Source: Raineyella antarctica (lineage in GTDB: Bacteria > Actinomycetota > Actinomycetes > Propionibacteriales > Propionibacteriaceae). From it: DNA of 64,000 bases. The DNA is taken from positions 318,883-382,882 of the forward strand of contig NZ_FMYF01000001.1 of NCBI RefSeq assembly GCF_900092135.1. Direction: 5' to 3'. The notes beneath the pieces were generated by a model that was given only the letters and a program-made list of their open reading frames with translations, did no database searches and had not been told where the DNA came from. This document shows positions 43,636-52,286 of this stretch, piece after piece. The position numbers were made by a program, and so were the translations under genes. Each line of letters begins with the position of its first letter. Position 1 is the stretch's first letter.

Positions 43636-43681
43636 CGTGCCGGGTGCGCGCCGCTGCCGGCGGTGGCTCGCACCCGGCACG
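43636..43681 (+). terminator. 13-bp hairpin after fdxA
   Basis: CGTGCCGGGTGCG at 43636-43648 pairs perfectly with 43669-43681; the 20-nt loop itself contains a short CCGC/GCGG stem. It starts 6 bp past the fdxA stop and probably ends its transcript. Confidence 0.65.
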
Positions 43682-43739
43682 TCCGGCCGGGCAGCCGTGC
43701 CCGGCCCTCCCGGACCGTCGGCCGCAGGCCGCCACCCCT

Positions 43740-43761
43740 CGACGTCGTACGTACGACGTCG
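43740..43761. promoter_or_regulatory. Perfect 22-bp palindrome upstream of dapC
   Basis: The 22 bases are fully self-complementary with no loop; the centre is CGTACGTACG flanked by GACGT on each side. It lies 26 bp before the dapC start, where a dimeric regulator could bind and control the aminotransferase gene. Absence of a loop argues against a terminator. Confidence 0.5.
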
Positions 43762-43787
43762 TCCCGACACGAGTAGGACCCACAGTC

Positions 43788-44951
43788 GTGACCTCTGACC
43801 CGACCTCCGCCAGCGCGCCCGTACGACAGGGGCGGCCGCCCCGGCGTCGCGTCGCCGATCGACTGCCGGACTTCCCCTGGGACACGATCGCCGGGGCGAA
43901 GGCCACCGCGGCGGCCCACCCCGGAGGGATCTGTGACCTCTCGGTCGGCACCCCCGTCGACCCCACCCCCGACCTGGCCCGCCGGGCGCTGCTCGCCGCC
44001 GCCGACGCCCACGGCTACCCGACCACTGTCGGGACCGCGGAGCTGCGCGACGCCATGGTGGCGTACATGGCGGGACGATGGGGGGCCGTCGGACTGGACC
44101 GGGACGGCGTCCTGCCCGTGATCGGCACCAAGGAGCTGGTGGCCTGGCTGCCCACCCAGCTGGGTCTGGGCTCCGAGGACACCATCGTGGTGCCGGCCAC
44201 CGCCTACCCGACCTACGAGGTCGGTGCCCGGATCGTCGGTGCCCGTGTCGTCGCCGCCACCGACCTGGCTTCGCTCCGGGCCGAGCTCGGTGACGTCCGG
44301 CCGTCGCTGGTCTGGATCAACTCCCCCTCCAACCCCACCGGTGAGATCCTCGATGCCGCGACAACGAAGGCCTGGGTCGACTGGGCCCGCGAGGTCGGCG
44401 CGGTGCTCGCCTCGGACGAGTGCTACGGAGAGTTCGGCTGGGACGCCGAGCCGTGGTCGGTGCTCCACCCCGATATCTGCGGGGAGGACCACCGCGGGCT
44501 GCTGTCCTGCATGTCGCTGTCGAAGCGCTCCAACCTCGCCGGCTACCGCGCAGGCTTCGTCGCCGGCGACCCGGAGCTGGTGGCCGAGCTGCTCGAGCTG
44601 CGCAAGCACGGCGGCATGATGATGCCCGGACCGGTCCAGGCCGCCATGGCGGCGCTGCTGGTCGACCAGGAGCACGTGGAGGAGCAGCGGCAGCGCTACC
44701 TCGCGCGCCGCGCGGTGCTCCGCCCGGCGTTGGAGGCTGCCGGGTTCCGGATCGACCACTCCGAGGGCTCGTTGTACCTGTGGGCCACCCGGGACGAGGA
44801 CTCCCGTACGACCCTGGACCGGCTCGCCGAGCGGGGCATCCTGGCCGCCCCGGGCGACTTCTACGGTGCCGCCGGCGCTCGACACGTACGGATCGCGCTG
44901 ACCGCCACGGACGAGCGGATCGCCGAGGCCGCGCGCCGGCTCACCGCCTGA
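43788..44951 (+). CDS. dapC: N-succinyldiaminopimelate aminotransferase
   Basis: A 387-residue class I/II PLP aminotransferase that converts succinyl-amino-ketopimelate to N-succinyl-diaminopimelate for lysine and peptidoglycan. The PLP lysine is K246 in SLSKRSNLAGYRAGF; SNPTGEI and DECYGEFGW are further cofactor motifs, and the N-terminus RLPDFPWDTIAGAK is characteristic of actinobacterial DapC. GTG 43788 is used because the family N-terminus begins there, with TAGGA upstream. It follows fdxA as in M. tuberculosis Rv1177-Rv1178. A perfect palindrome precedes it. Confidence 0.94.
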   Translation: MTSDPTSASAPVRQGRPPRRRVADRLPDFPWDTIAGAKATAAAHPGGICDLSVGTPVDPTPDLARRALLAAADAHGYPTTVGTAELRDAMVAYMAGRWGAVGLDRDGVLPVIGTKELVAWLPTQLGLGSEDTIVVPATAYPTYEVGARIVGARVVAATDLASLRAELGDVRPSLVWINSPSNPTGEILDAATTKAWVDWAREVGAVLASDECYGEFGWDAEPWSVLHPDICGEDHRGLLSCMSLSKRSNLAGYRAGFVAGDPELVAELLELRKHGGMMMPGPVQAAMAALLVDQEHVEEQRQRYLARRAVLRPALEAAGFRIDHSEGSLYLWATRDEDSRTTLDRLAERGILAAPGDFYGAAGARHVRIALTATDERIAEAARRLTA

Positions 44952-44990
44952 CGATCGTGCCGCCCGACGACCGCGGCACCTGAACCGCGG

Positions 44991-45025
44991 CACCTTCCGC
45001 GCCCCCTCAGGAGGCGCGGAAGGTG
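44991..45025. terminator. 13-bp hairpin shared by convergent genes
   Basis: CACCTTCCGCGCC (44991-45003) pairs exactly with 45013-45025. It spans the gap after dapC and the last codons of the convergent transglycosylase-like gene, so it can end transcription in both directions. Confidence 0.6.
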
Positions 45026-45918
45026 ATCGTCACGGTGCGGCTGTCACCGCCGGCGGACGTGACGGTCGTCCAGTCCGGCAGGATGCGCGGCTTCCAGGTC
45101 CAGCTGCGGTCGGCCACCCGGATGCTGCTCACGCCGGTCTCGCCCGCGTTGACGACGGCATGGTGACCGATCGCCCAGGCCTGTTCGACCGAGGCGCCGG
45201 TGGCGGTGAGCTTGGTGCCGTCGGCGCTCACCTGGGCCTTCACCCCGAGGGACTGCCGCAGCGAGGTGGCCATGCCGTGCGCATCGGCCGCGGCCGGGGT
45301 GGTGTAGCCGCAGGTGACGCCACCGGGGGAGTGGCCGGCCAGCACGCTGGCCACCACCCGGGCGTTCGGCTCGTGCTTGCGGTAGGCCTCGGGGTGGCCG
45401 GAGCGCTGGACGGCCTGGGCGACGGTGTTGATGTCCCCGGTCTCCCAGCCGTCCACCTTCACCAGGGCGTCGTAGAAGGCGTCGGTGGAGTAGTACGGGT
45501 CGCGGATCTGGGCAGCGGTTCCCCAGCCCTGCGAGGGGCGCTGCTGGAAGAGGCCCAGCGAGTCGCGGTCACCGTAGTCCAGGTTGCGTACGCCTGATTC
45601 CTGGTAGGCGGTCGCCATCGCGATCGAGCCCGCGCGGGCCGGCAGCCCACGGTTGACCGCCCGGCCGACGATGATGCCGGCGTAGTGCGCCTGCCCCAGG
45701 TCGAGCACCGTCGAGTTGTTCGCGGCGACGAAGCGGCAACGGGACTCGAACGGGGTGGGGCTGATGAACTCGTTCTTGCGTAGCCACACCACGGCGCCGA
45801 CGACCGTCGCCAGCACCAGGACGAAGGCGGTTGCAGCCGCGATCCCGCACCCCGCGGCCCGACGGGACCGGGGACGGGGACGGGGGGTGGCGGGAACCGA
45901 GCTGCGTGGAGGTCTCAT
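45007..45918 (-). CDS. Membrane-anchored lytic-transglycosylase-like protein
   Basis: A 303-residue protein with an N-terminal Arg/Pro-rich cytosolic stretch, one membrane helix (about residues 26-47, AAATAFVLVLATVVGAVVWL), and an outside domain. The segment ATAYQESGVRNLDYGDRD followed by SLGLFQQRPSQGWG resembles the transglycosylase core with a catalytic Glu in the ES pair and a GLxQ motif. The C-terminal 130 residues are unassigned. Its ATG overlaps the dapD stop by 1 nt (TGATG), so it is translated with dapD, linking peptidoglycan-precursor synthesis to a possible wall-cleaving enzyme. Activity is not proven. Confidence 0.78.
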   Translation of the reverse strand: MRPPRSSVPATPRPRPRSRRAAGCGIAAATAFVLVLATVVGAVVWLRKNEFISPTPFESRCRFVAANNSTVLDLGQAHYAGIIVGRAVNRGLPARAGSIAMATAYQESGVRNLDYGDRDSLGLFQQRPSQGWGTAAQIRDPYYSTDAFYDALVKVDGWETGDINTVAQAVQRSGHPEAYRKHEPNARVVASVLAGHSPGGVTCGYTTPAAADAHGMATSLRQSLGVKAQVSADGTKLTATGASVEQAWAIGHHAVVNAGETGVSSIRVADRSWTWKPRILPDWTTVTSAGGDSRTVTITFRAS

Positions 45919-46850
45919 CAGTTGGCGTGCAGGGCGGCGTTCAGCTCGACGGTGCGGCCGGCCCGGGACTTCACCTGGACCGCGCCGGTCAGCGAGTTCC
46001 GGATGAACAGCAGGCCGTCCTGGCCGGACAGGTCGGAGGCCCTCGCGGTGCTGCCGTCGGGCAGTTCGACCTTGGTGCCGGCGGTCACGTACAGGCCGGC
46101 CTCCACCACGCAGTTGTCGCCCAGCGAGATCCCGATGCCGGAGTTGGCCCCGAGCAGGCAGCCCTCGCCGATCGAGACGCGCTCCTTGCCGCCGCCCGAC
46201 AGGGTGCCCATGATCGAGGCCCCGCCGCCGATGTCGGAACCGTCGCCGACCACGACGCCCTGCGAGATCCGGCCCTCGACCATGGAGTGGCCCAGCGTGC
46301 CGGCGTTGAAGTTCACGAAGCCCTCGTGCATGACGGTGGTGCCGCTGGCCAGGTGGGCGCCGAGCCGGGCCCGGTCCGCGTCGGCGAGGCGTACGCCGGC
46401 CGGGAGGACGTAGTCGACCATCCGCGGGAACTTGTCCACGCTCAGCACGGTGAGGTGGCCGAGCTTCGCGCGCAGGCGGGCCCGGGTCTCCTCGAAGTCG
46501 TCCAGGGAGCAGGGACCGGCGGAGGTCCACGCGACGTTCGGCAGGACGGCGAAGATGCCGTCCAGGTTGATCGAGTTCGGCGCGACCAGGCAGTGGCTGA
46601 GCAGGTGCAGGCGCAGGTAGGCGTCCGAGGTGTCCTGCGGCGCGGCGTCCAGGTCGATGCTGACCTGGACCGCCTCGGTACGGACCCGGCGTGCCTCGTC
46701 GGTGGTGACGCCGCTGCTGACGGCCGCCGGGGCGGGCGAACCGTCGGGGTCGCCCAGGGCAGGAGCGGGGAACCAGGTGTCGAGCACCTGACCGGACTCG
46801 TGGACGGTGGCCAGACCCCAACCGTGGGCCGTGCGTGCGCTGTCAGTCAT
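45918..46850 (-). CDS. dapD: Tetrahydrodipicolinate N-succinyltransferase
   Basis: A 310-residue enzyme of the actinobacterial DapD group, adding succinate from succinyl-CoA to tetrahydrodipicolinate. A left-handed beta-helix of hexapeptide repeats spans about residues 170-270 ([20 protein letters not shown], then [19 protein letters not shown]). The N-terminus [10 protein letters not shown] is also typical. ATG 46850 is selected: TAGAGT at 46858-46863 (minus strand) lies 7 nt upstream with no ribosome site, so the mRNA is probably leaderless. It is the homologue of M. tuberculosis Rv1201c, next to dapE as there. Confidence 0.95.
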   Translation of the reverse strand: MTDSARTAHGWGLATVHESGQVLDTWFPAPALGDPDGSPAPAAVSSGVTTDEARRVRTEAVQVSIDLDAAPQDTSDAYLRLHLLSHCLVAPNSINLDGIFAVLPNVAWTSAGPCSLDDFEETRARLRAKLGHLTVLSVDKFPRMVDYVLPAGVRLADADRARLGAHLASGTTVMHEGFVNFNAGTLGHSMVEGRISQGVVVGDGSDIGGGASIMGTLSGGGKERVSIGEGCLLGANSGIGISLGDNCVVEAGLYVTAGTKVELPDGSTARASDLSGQDGLLFIRNSLTGAVQVKSRAGRTVELNAALHAN

Positions 46851-46952
46851 GGGTCCGACTCTACCGAGTCGGGCCAGCACGACCCTGCCGTGTTCGTGGC
46901 CGTACGACCCCCGGCCGGGCCGAGGCTCGTACCGATGCCACGGTGCGAGGGG

Positions 46953-48455
46953 TCAGTGCCGCACGCCCCGGGCCCGGGCCGAGCGCAGGTCGGCGAGGGC
47001 CACCAGGGCACTGACGACGAGGACGGCGCTGATCAGCAGGTAGGCGTCGCGCAGGGCGGTGAACGCCCCGGTCGAGGCGAACGCGGCGAAGAAGATCGAG
47101 GTGATCACCGCACTGCCGATGGCGGTACCCATCCGCTGGGCGGTCGACATGACACCACCGGCGGTGCCGCCGACGGCCGTCGGGACGTCCTCCAGGGTGA
47201 GGGTCTGGTTGGCCGAGCCGAGCGCGCCCTGGCCGAGACCGGCCACCGCCCACGGCAGCGCCAGCCACCACCAGCTGATGCCGCTGCCGACGACCAGCGA
47301 GGCGACCAGGATCGCGCCCAGGCAGGCGATGATGATCGTGACGATCGAAGCCACCACGATCACCCGGCCCCGGCTCAGGGTGTGCCGCCCGGACCAGGCG
47401 GCCGCGCCGGCACTGACGATGGCGTTCGGCAGGGTGACCAGCCCGGCTGCGAAGGCACTCGCGCCGAGGCCCTGCTGCACGAACAGGGCCGCGATCACGA
47501 AGATGGAGGTGGAGCCGACGAAGAACGTGCCGGTGACTGCCGATCCGTAGCTGAAGGAGTGGTAGGAGAACAGCGCCAGGTCGACCATCGGTTCGTGGCC
47601 GCGGGCCTTGTACCGCTTCTCCCACGCGATCCAGGCCACGATCAGGCCCAGTCCGACCGGCACCAGCAGCCACCACCACGGGGAGCCGTGCGCCGTGAAC
47701 GGGAACATCACGCACAGCACCGCCGCGGCCATCATCACTGAACCGACCGGGTCGAGGTCCAGGTGCGAGCGCTGCAGCCGGCTGGTGTCGCCGTGGGCGC
47801 GGGCGGCCCGGATCTCCCGGGACCGGCGGAAACGGCGACGCTCGCGGCCGAACGGCAGCCAGATCAGTGCCAGCACGACGCCGGCCAGGCCGATCGGGAC
47901 GTTGACCAGGAACGAGGCGCGCCATCCGGACTGCGGACCCAGCCAGGCGATCATCGAGCCGGCCAGCAGCGGGCCGACGGCCACCGACACCGAGATCACC
48001 ATGCCGAGCAGGGCGAAGGCCTTGGCGCGACCACGACCGCTGAAGAACTGCTGGATCATCCCCATCACCTGGGGGTTGTAGAGGCCGGCGCCGATGCCCT
48101 GGACGAACCGGGCGGCGTTCAGCGTCGCCGGGTCGGGGGCCAGCCCGCAGGCCAGGGAGGCGAGCGTGAACAGGGCCAGCCCCATCACGAAGAACATCCC
48201 ACGGCCCAGCGAGTCGCCGATCCGGCCTGCCGGGATCAGGGTGATGCCGAAGGTCAGGGCGTAGCCCGACAGGATCCACTGGACGTCCGAGGCGGTCGCG
48301 CCGAGGCCCTGCTCGACCGACGGGAGGGCAACGTTGATCGACGAGATCGCCATCAGGGCCATCGCGATCGGCACCATCAGCACGAACAGGATCTTGTACC
48401 GGTGGAAGGTGCGGTCGACTCCCTCGACCCGGATCACGTTGCGGTCAGTCACCAC
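46953..48455 (-). CDS. MFS transporter, DHA2 (14-helix drug exporter) family
   Basis: A 500-residue carrier with about 14 hydrophobic segments. It has the DHA2 marks SINVALPSVEQGLGATASDVQWILSGYAL (split around helix 1-2), GRIGDSLGRGMFF after helix 2, and GPLLAGSMIAW at helix 5 (the exporter motif C region). A long charged loop with GRERRRFRRSREIRAAR lies mid-protein. Start is uncertain: two adjacent GTG codons at 48455 and 48452 follow AGGGGG, while a TTG at 48488 has no ribosome site. It interrupts the dapD-dapE pairing and is divergent from dapE. Confidence 0.88.
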   Translation of the reverse strand: MVTDRNVIRVEGVDRTFHRYKILFVLMVPIAMALMAISSINVALPSVEQGLGATASDVQWILSGYALTFGITLIPAGRIGDSLGRGMFFVMGLALFTLASLACGLAPDPATLNAARFVQGIGAGLYNPQVMGMIQQFFSGRGRAKAFALLGMVISVSVAVGPLLAGSMIAWLGPQSGWRASFLVNVPIGLAGVVLALIWLPFGRERRRFRRSREIRAARAHGDTSRLQRSHLDLDPVGSVMMAAAVLCVMFPFTAHGSPWWWLLVPVGLGLIVAWIAWEKRYKARGHEPMVDLALFSYHSFSYGSAVTGTFFVGSTSIFVIAALFVQQGLGASAFAAGLVTLPNAIVSAGAAAWSGRHTLSRGRVIVVASIVTIIIACLGAILVASLVVGSGISWWWLALPWAVAGLGQGALGSANQTLTLEDVPTAVGGTAGGVMSTAQRMGTAIGSAVITSIFFAAFASTGAFTALRDAYLLISAVLVVSALVALADLRSARARGVRH

Positions 48456-48523
48456 CTGATTCAACCCCCTGCACCCGCAGGCGCCCAATCGTGGCGTGAA
48501 ATTGTCTCGAGTAGGGTGCAGCC

Positions 48524-49594
48524 ATGAGTCTGGACCTGCGCAGCGACGTCATCGACCTGCTCGCCGCGATCGTGGACATCGAGTCCGTCAGCGGCGGCGA
48601 GCAGCGGCTCGCCGACGAGGTGGAGGCCGCCCTGCGCGCCTGTGACCACCTGGAGGTCGTCCGGCTGGGCAACAACGTGGCCGCCCGCACCCGCACCGGG
48701 CGGGCCGAACGGGTGATCGTGGCCGGGCACCTGGACACCGTGCCGCTTGCGGACAACCTGCCCTCGGTGATCCGTACGGTCGACGGCGAGGAGCGGATGT
48801 ACGGCCGGGGCACCTGCGACATGAAGGCCGGCGTCGCGGTCGCCCTGTCCCTGGCGGCCGAGCTCGAGGCGCCGTCCCGGGACGTGACCTGGATCTTCTA
48901 CGACAACGAGGAGGTCGAGGCCTCCAAGAACGGGCTGAACACGGTCGAGCGGGAGCGCCCCGACCTGATGGAGGGGGACTTCGCAGTGCTCGGGGAGCCG
49001 TCGAACGCACGGGTCGAGGGCGGCTGCCAGGGCACGATGCGCTTCTCCATCACCGTCACCGGGGTGGCCGCGCACGCCGCCCGCGCCTGGCGCGGGGTGA
49101 ACGCCATCCACGAGGCGGCCGACGTCCTGGACCGGCTCGGCATGTACGTGCCCCGCAAGGTCGTCGTCGACGGGCTGGAGTACATCGAGGGGCTCAATGC
49201 GGTCCGTATCTCCGGCGGGGTCGCCGGCAACGTCATTCCGGATGCCTGCACGATCGAGGTCAACTTCCGCTTCGCGCCGGACCGTACGCAGGCCCAGGCC
49301 GAGCGGTACGTCCGTGACTACTTCGAGGGCTACGACCTGGTGCTGGTCGACTCGGCCCCAGCGGCCAGGCCAGGCCTCGACCGACCGCTGGCGCAGGACT
49401 TCCTGCGTGCCGTCGGGACCGACCCGGCACCCAAGTACGGCTGGACGGACGTGGCGCGGTTCTCCGCCCGCGGTGTACCGGCGGTGAACTTCGGCCCCGG
49501 TGACCCGCTGAAGGCCCACCAGGACGACGAGTACTGCTCGCTGGAGTCGGTCCGTACGGTGCGCTCGGCGCTGGCCTCCTGGCTGACCGCGTGA
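48524..49594 (+). CDS. dapE: Succinyl-diaminopimelate desuccinylase
   Basis: A 356-residue M20-family zinc amidase that releases succinate from N-succinyl-LL-diaminopimelate. Metal and catalytic motifs are VAGHLDTVPL, YGRGTCDMKAG, WIFYDNEEVEA and a C-terminal PGDPLKAHQDDEY with the last His ligand. The dimerisation insert (GVAAHAARAWRGVNAIHE) is present. TAGGGT at 48512-48517 lies 6 nt before the ATG with no Shine-Dalgarno, so a leaderless mRNA is expected. It corresponds to M. tuberculosis Rv1202. Confidence 0.95.
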   Translation: MSLDLRSDVIDLLAAIVDIESVSGGEQRLADEVEAALRACDHLEVVRLGNNVAARTRTGRAERVIVAGHLDTVPLADNLPSVIRTVDGEERMYGRGTCDMKAGVAVALSLAAELEAPSRDVTWIFYDNEEVEASKNGLNTVERERPDLMEGDFAVLGEPSNARVEGGCQGTMRFSITVTGVAAHAARAWRGVNAIHEAADVLDRLGMYVPRKVVVDGLEYIEGLNAVRISGGVAGNVIPDACTIEVNFRFAPDRTQAQAERYVRDYFEGYDLVLVDSAPAARPGLDRPLAQDFLRAVGTDPAPKYGWTDVARFSARGVPAVNFGPGDPLKAHQDDEYCSLESVRTVRSALASWLTA

Positions 49595-49630
49595 GCCTGC
49601 GGGCCTGATCGGCCCGGGTACAGTGACCGC

Positions 49631-50404
49631 GTGAGCGATCCTCGTGCACGACGCCGCCGGCAGGGTCCGGTTGTCCGCGGACAGGGGCTCCTCCAGCCCA
49701 CCACGACCGACCAGCGCCTGCTCAGCGGGCGCGGCGACACCGACTGGGTGCACGCCGACCCCTGGCGGGTGATGCGGATCCAGTCCGAGTTCGTCGAGGG
49801 CTTCGGGACCCTGGCCGAGCTGGGACCGGCGGTCAGCGTCTTCGGGTCGGCCCGGACCCGGCCCGACAGTCCTCACTACCGGGCCGGGGTGGAGGTGGGG
49901 CGCCGGCTGGCCGAGGCCGGTTTCGGGGTCATCACCGGCGGTGGCCCGGGTGCGATGGAGGCGGTCAACCGCGGCGCGGCGGAGGCCGGGGGCGTCTCGG
50001 TCGGGCTGGGGATCGAGCTGCCGTACGAGAGCAACTTCAACGAGTACGTCAACCTGGGGATCTACTTCCGCTACTTCTTCGTCCGCAAGGTGATGTTCCT
50101 GAAGTACGCCTCGGGGGTGGTCGCCCTGCCCGGTGGCGTCGGCACGATGGACGAGCTGTTCGAGGCCGTCACGCTGGTGCAGACCGGCAAGCTGACCGCC
50201 GTCCCGATCGTCATGTACGGCGTGGACTTCTGGGCCGGCGTACGCAACTGGATGGGGGCCACCATGGTGTCGGAGGGGTACGTCCGGCCCGAGGACCTCG
50301 AGCTGGTGCACGCCACCGACGACGTGGAGGAGATCGTGGAGCTGATGTGCGCCGCGCACCCGAGCGTGGTCGCGGCCTCCCGAGGGGCGGGGGGCTCCCG
50401 GTGA
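49631..50404 (+). CDS. LOG-family protein (TIGR00730 Rossmann fold)
   Basis: A 257-residue protein of the LONELY GUY family; plant and mycobacterial members release cytokinin bases from nucleotide precursors (M. tuberculosis Rv1205 is the positional relative). Both motifs are present: GGGPGAME and LPGGVGTMDELFE (PGGxGTxxE). Residues 1-65 form an extension before the Rossmann core (VSVFGSART). GTG 49631 follows TACAGT (49619-49624) by 6 nt, again leaderless-like. It is 36 bp after dapE and overlaps the next small gene. Confidence 0.92.
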   Translation: MSDPRARRRRQGPVVRGQGLLQPTTTDQRLLSGRGDTDWVHADPWRVMRIQSEFVEGFGTLAELGPAVSVFGSARTRPDSPHYRAGVEVGRRLAEAGFGVITGGGPGAMEAVNRGAAEAGGVSVGLGIELPYESNFNEYVNLGIYFRYFFVRKVMFLKYASGVVALPGGVGTMDELFEAVTLVQTGKLTAVPIVMYGVDFWAGVRNWMGATMVSEGYVRPEDLELVHATDDVEEIVELMCAAHPSVVAASRGAGGSR

Positions 50405-50607
50405 TGCCGTGGTTGCTCGTCGGCCTGGCAGGTTTGGTGCTGGTGCTGGCGGCGCTGGCCGCCGTGGGCCGGCTGGGGGAGATGCCGGAGCCCCCGGTGG
50501 AGGACCAGTGGATCGGACCGGTGTCGAGCCCGCAGGCCGGGACCGGAGAGTGGCACGACACACCCCGGGACGCCCCGCCTCCAGCTTCTTTGCCCGATGC
50601 GGGATAA
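50404..50607 (+). CDS. Small single-pass membrane protein
   Basis: A 67-residue protein: MPWLLVGLAGLVLVLAALAAV forms one membrane helix (about residues 3-22, split by no charges), followed by a polar Pro/Glu-rich tail. It sits where M. tuberculosis has Rv1209, a small membrane protein with a DivIVA-like region; that region is not recognisable here. The start overlaps the LOG stop by 1 nt, or by 4 nt if GTG 50401 is used, so co-translation supports it as real. Function unknown. Confidence 0.68.
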   Translation: MPWLLVGLAGLVLVLAALAAVGRLGEMPEPPVEDQWIGPVSSPQAGTGEWHDTPRDAPPPASLPDAG

Positions 50608-50647
50608 TGGGCGTGGTTTGTACGATCACACGAGGTGAGGATGCACG

Positions 50648-50815
50648 ATGGCAGCAATGAAGCCCCGGACCGGCGACGGCCCCATGGAAGTCACCAAGGA
50701 AGGCCGCGGGATCGTCATGCGAGTGCCGCTGGAGGGTGGTGGCCGACTGGTGGTCGAGATGAATGCCGCCGAGGCCACGGAACTGGCCGGTGCGCTGTCC
50801 TCGGTCGTCGGCTGA
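50648..50815 (+). CDS. DUF3117 small protein
   Basis: A 55-residue protein with MAAMKPRTGDGPMEVTKEG at the front and VVEMNAAEATELAGAL near the end, the near-invariant sequence of the DUF3117 family (M. tuberculosis Rv1211). Function unknown, but conservation across actinobacteria is very high. GATAAT at 50603-50608, in the end of the preceding gene, could be a -10 box, and GAGGTGAGG provides a ribosome site. It precedes the glg genes as in mycobacteria. A strong hairpin follows. Confidence 0.92.
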   Translation: MAAMKPRTGDGPMEVTKEGRGIVMRVPLEGGGRLVVEMNAAEATELAGALSSVVG

Positions 50816-50866
50816 GCGATCACACCGGGCGGCACCGCATCCGCTGACCCGACGTTGGACGTGCTG

Positions 50867-50894
50867 AAGGGGCCCCGGAATCCCGGGGCCCCTT
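50867..50894. terminator. 12-bp GC hairpin between DUF3117 and glgA
   Basis: AAGGGGCCCCGG (50867-50878) pairs exactly with 50883-50894 around the loop AATC. It lies between two convergent genes. The arm begins with AA and ends with TT, so each strand has a short U-containing end. Confidence 0.72.
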
Positions 50895-50960
50895 GCCGTG
50901 CCTGTTGCTTGCCGTGCCTGCGCCCGGACGTGACCTGCGCCCGGGCCGGACGGCCGTCAG

Positions 50961-52178
50961 CTAGTGGACGGCCTTCAGCTCCGGGTGGGCGGCGTAGTAG
51001 TCGATCGCCTTGCGGTAGACCTCGACGGTCTCCTGGGCGATCTTCTCCCAGGAGAAGACGTCGATGGCGCGGCGGCGGCCGGCCTTGCCCATCTCCTCGG
51101 CCCGGGCGGGGTCGCGGACCAGCTCGTTGAGCTTGGCGGCGAACTCGGTCTCGAAGTTCTTCACGTACTCCGGGTCATCGGCCCTGGCCGGGTCGTACGC
51201 CACCAGCAGGCCCGTCTCGCCGTCGTTGACGACCTCCGGGATGCCACCCACGGCGCTGGCCACCACCGCAGTCTCCGAGGCCATCGCCTCGAGGTTCACG
51301 ATGCCGAGCGGCTCGTAGATCGACGGGCAGGCGAACACCGTGGCGTGCGCCAGCACCTGCCGTACGCTCGGGCGCGGCAGCATCTCCTGCACCCACGTGA
51401 CGCCGCCACCGCGTGCCTCCTTCAGGTGGGCGAAGGCCGCGTTGAACTCCGCGGCGATCTCCGGCGTGTCGGGGGCACCGGCGAGCAGTAGCAGCTGGGT
51501 GTCCGGATCGAGCTGCTCGGCGGCGCGGACCAGGTGCACCAGGCCCTTCTGCCGGGTGATCCGGCCGACGAAGGCGACGTAGGGCCGGGACAGGTCCACG
51601 CCCAGCGATTCGATCACGTCGGTGTTCGGGTCGGGGTTGAACTCCTCGGGGTCGATGCCGTTCAGCACCACGTGGACCTTCTCCGGGTCCAGCTCGGGGT
51701 AGGCGGCGAGGATCGACTTGCGCATGCCGTTGGAGACCGCGATCACCGCGGAGGCGCCGTTGTAGGCGGTGCGCTCGGCCCAGGACGACAGGTTGTAGCC
51801 GCCGCCGAGCTGCTCCTTCTTCCAGGGCCGGTCGGGCTCCAGCGAGTGGGCGGACACGACGTGCGGGATCTCGCGGAAGATGCCGCCCAGGTGGCCGGCG
51901 AGGTTGGCGTACCAGGTGTGGGAGTGCACCAGGTCGAGGCCCTCGGGGAGGGCGTCGACCATCGACAGGTCGGCGCCGAACACCCGCAGGGCGGCGTTGG
52001 CACCCTCGGGATATTTCTCGGCGTGCGCGGTGGCGCCCTCGCGGGGCTCTCCCATGCACTGCACGTCGACGTCGATCAGCTTTCGCAGCTGGGGAACCAG
52101 CTGTTGGACGTGCACGCCGGCGCCGCCGTAGATGGTCGGTGGGTACTCCCTGGTCAGGACCGAAACACTCAGGCTCAT
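50961..52178 (-). CDS. glgA: Glycogen synthase / maltose-1-phosphate synthase (GT4)
   Basis: A 405-residue GT4 glycosyltransferase. N-terminal nucleotide-fold motif EYPPTIYGGAGVHVQQL, then VHSHTWYANLAGHLGG, FVGRITRQKGLVHLVRA and the C-terminal EPLGIVNLEAMASETAVV with the conserved Glu pair binding the sugar nucleotide. It is the positional relative of M. tuberculosis Rv1212c (GlgM), which makes alpha-maltose-1-phosphate from ADP-glucose, so that activity is as likely as classical glycogen synthesis. It is divergent from glgC, its ADP-glucose supplier. No convincing ribosome site precedes ATG 52178. Confidence 0.93.
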   Translation of the reverse strand: MSLSVSVLTREYPPTIYGGAGVHVQQLVPQLRKLIDVDVQCMGEPREGATAHAEKYPEGANAALRVFGADLSMVDALPEGLDLVHSHTWYANLAGHLGGIFREIPHVVSAHSLEPDRPWKKEQLGGGYNLSSWAERTAYNGASAVIAVSNGMRKSILAAYPELDPEKVHVVLNGIDPEEFNPDPNTDVIESLGVDLSRPYVAFVGRITRQKGLVHLVRAAEQLDPDTQLLLLAGAPDTPEIAAEFNAAFAHLKEARGGGVTWVQEMLPRPSVRQVLAHATVFACPSIYEPLGIVNLEAMASETAVVASAVGGIPEVVNDGETGLLVAYDPARADDPEYVKNFETEFAAKLNELVRDPARAEEMGKAGRRRAIDVFSWEKIAQETVEVYRKAIDYYAAHPELKAVH

Positions 52179-52251
52179 GGAGTGATGGTTCCACACCTCG
52201 GACCGTTGGGTGACGGCGGCGTGAGGAAACTGAAAAGACTTGGCAAACCGC

Positions 52252-52280
52252 TTTACTGGGGCGGTGGCGGGCCATAAGTT
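52252..52280 (+). promoter_or_regulatory. glgC promoter
   Basis: TTTACT (52252-52257) and TAAGTT (52275-52280) are separated by 17 bp. The -10 box is 6 nt before the glgC ATG, so transcription would start at or next to the start codon. The region is clearly more AT-rich than the genes around it. Confidence 0.6.
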
Positions 52281-52286
52281 CAAGGC

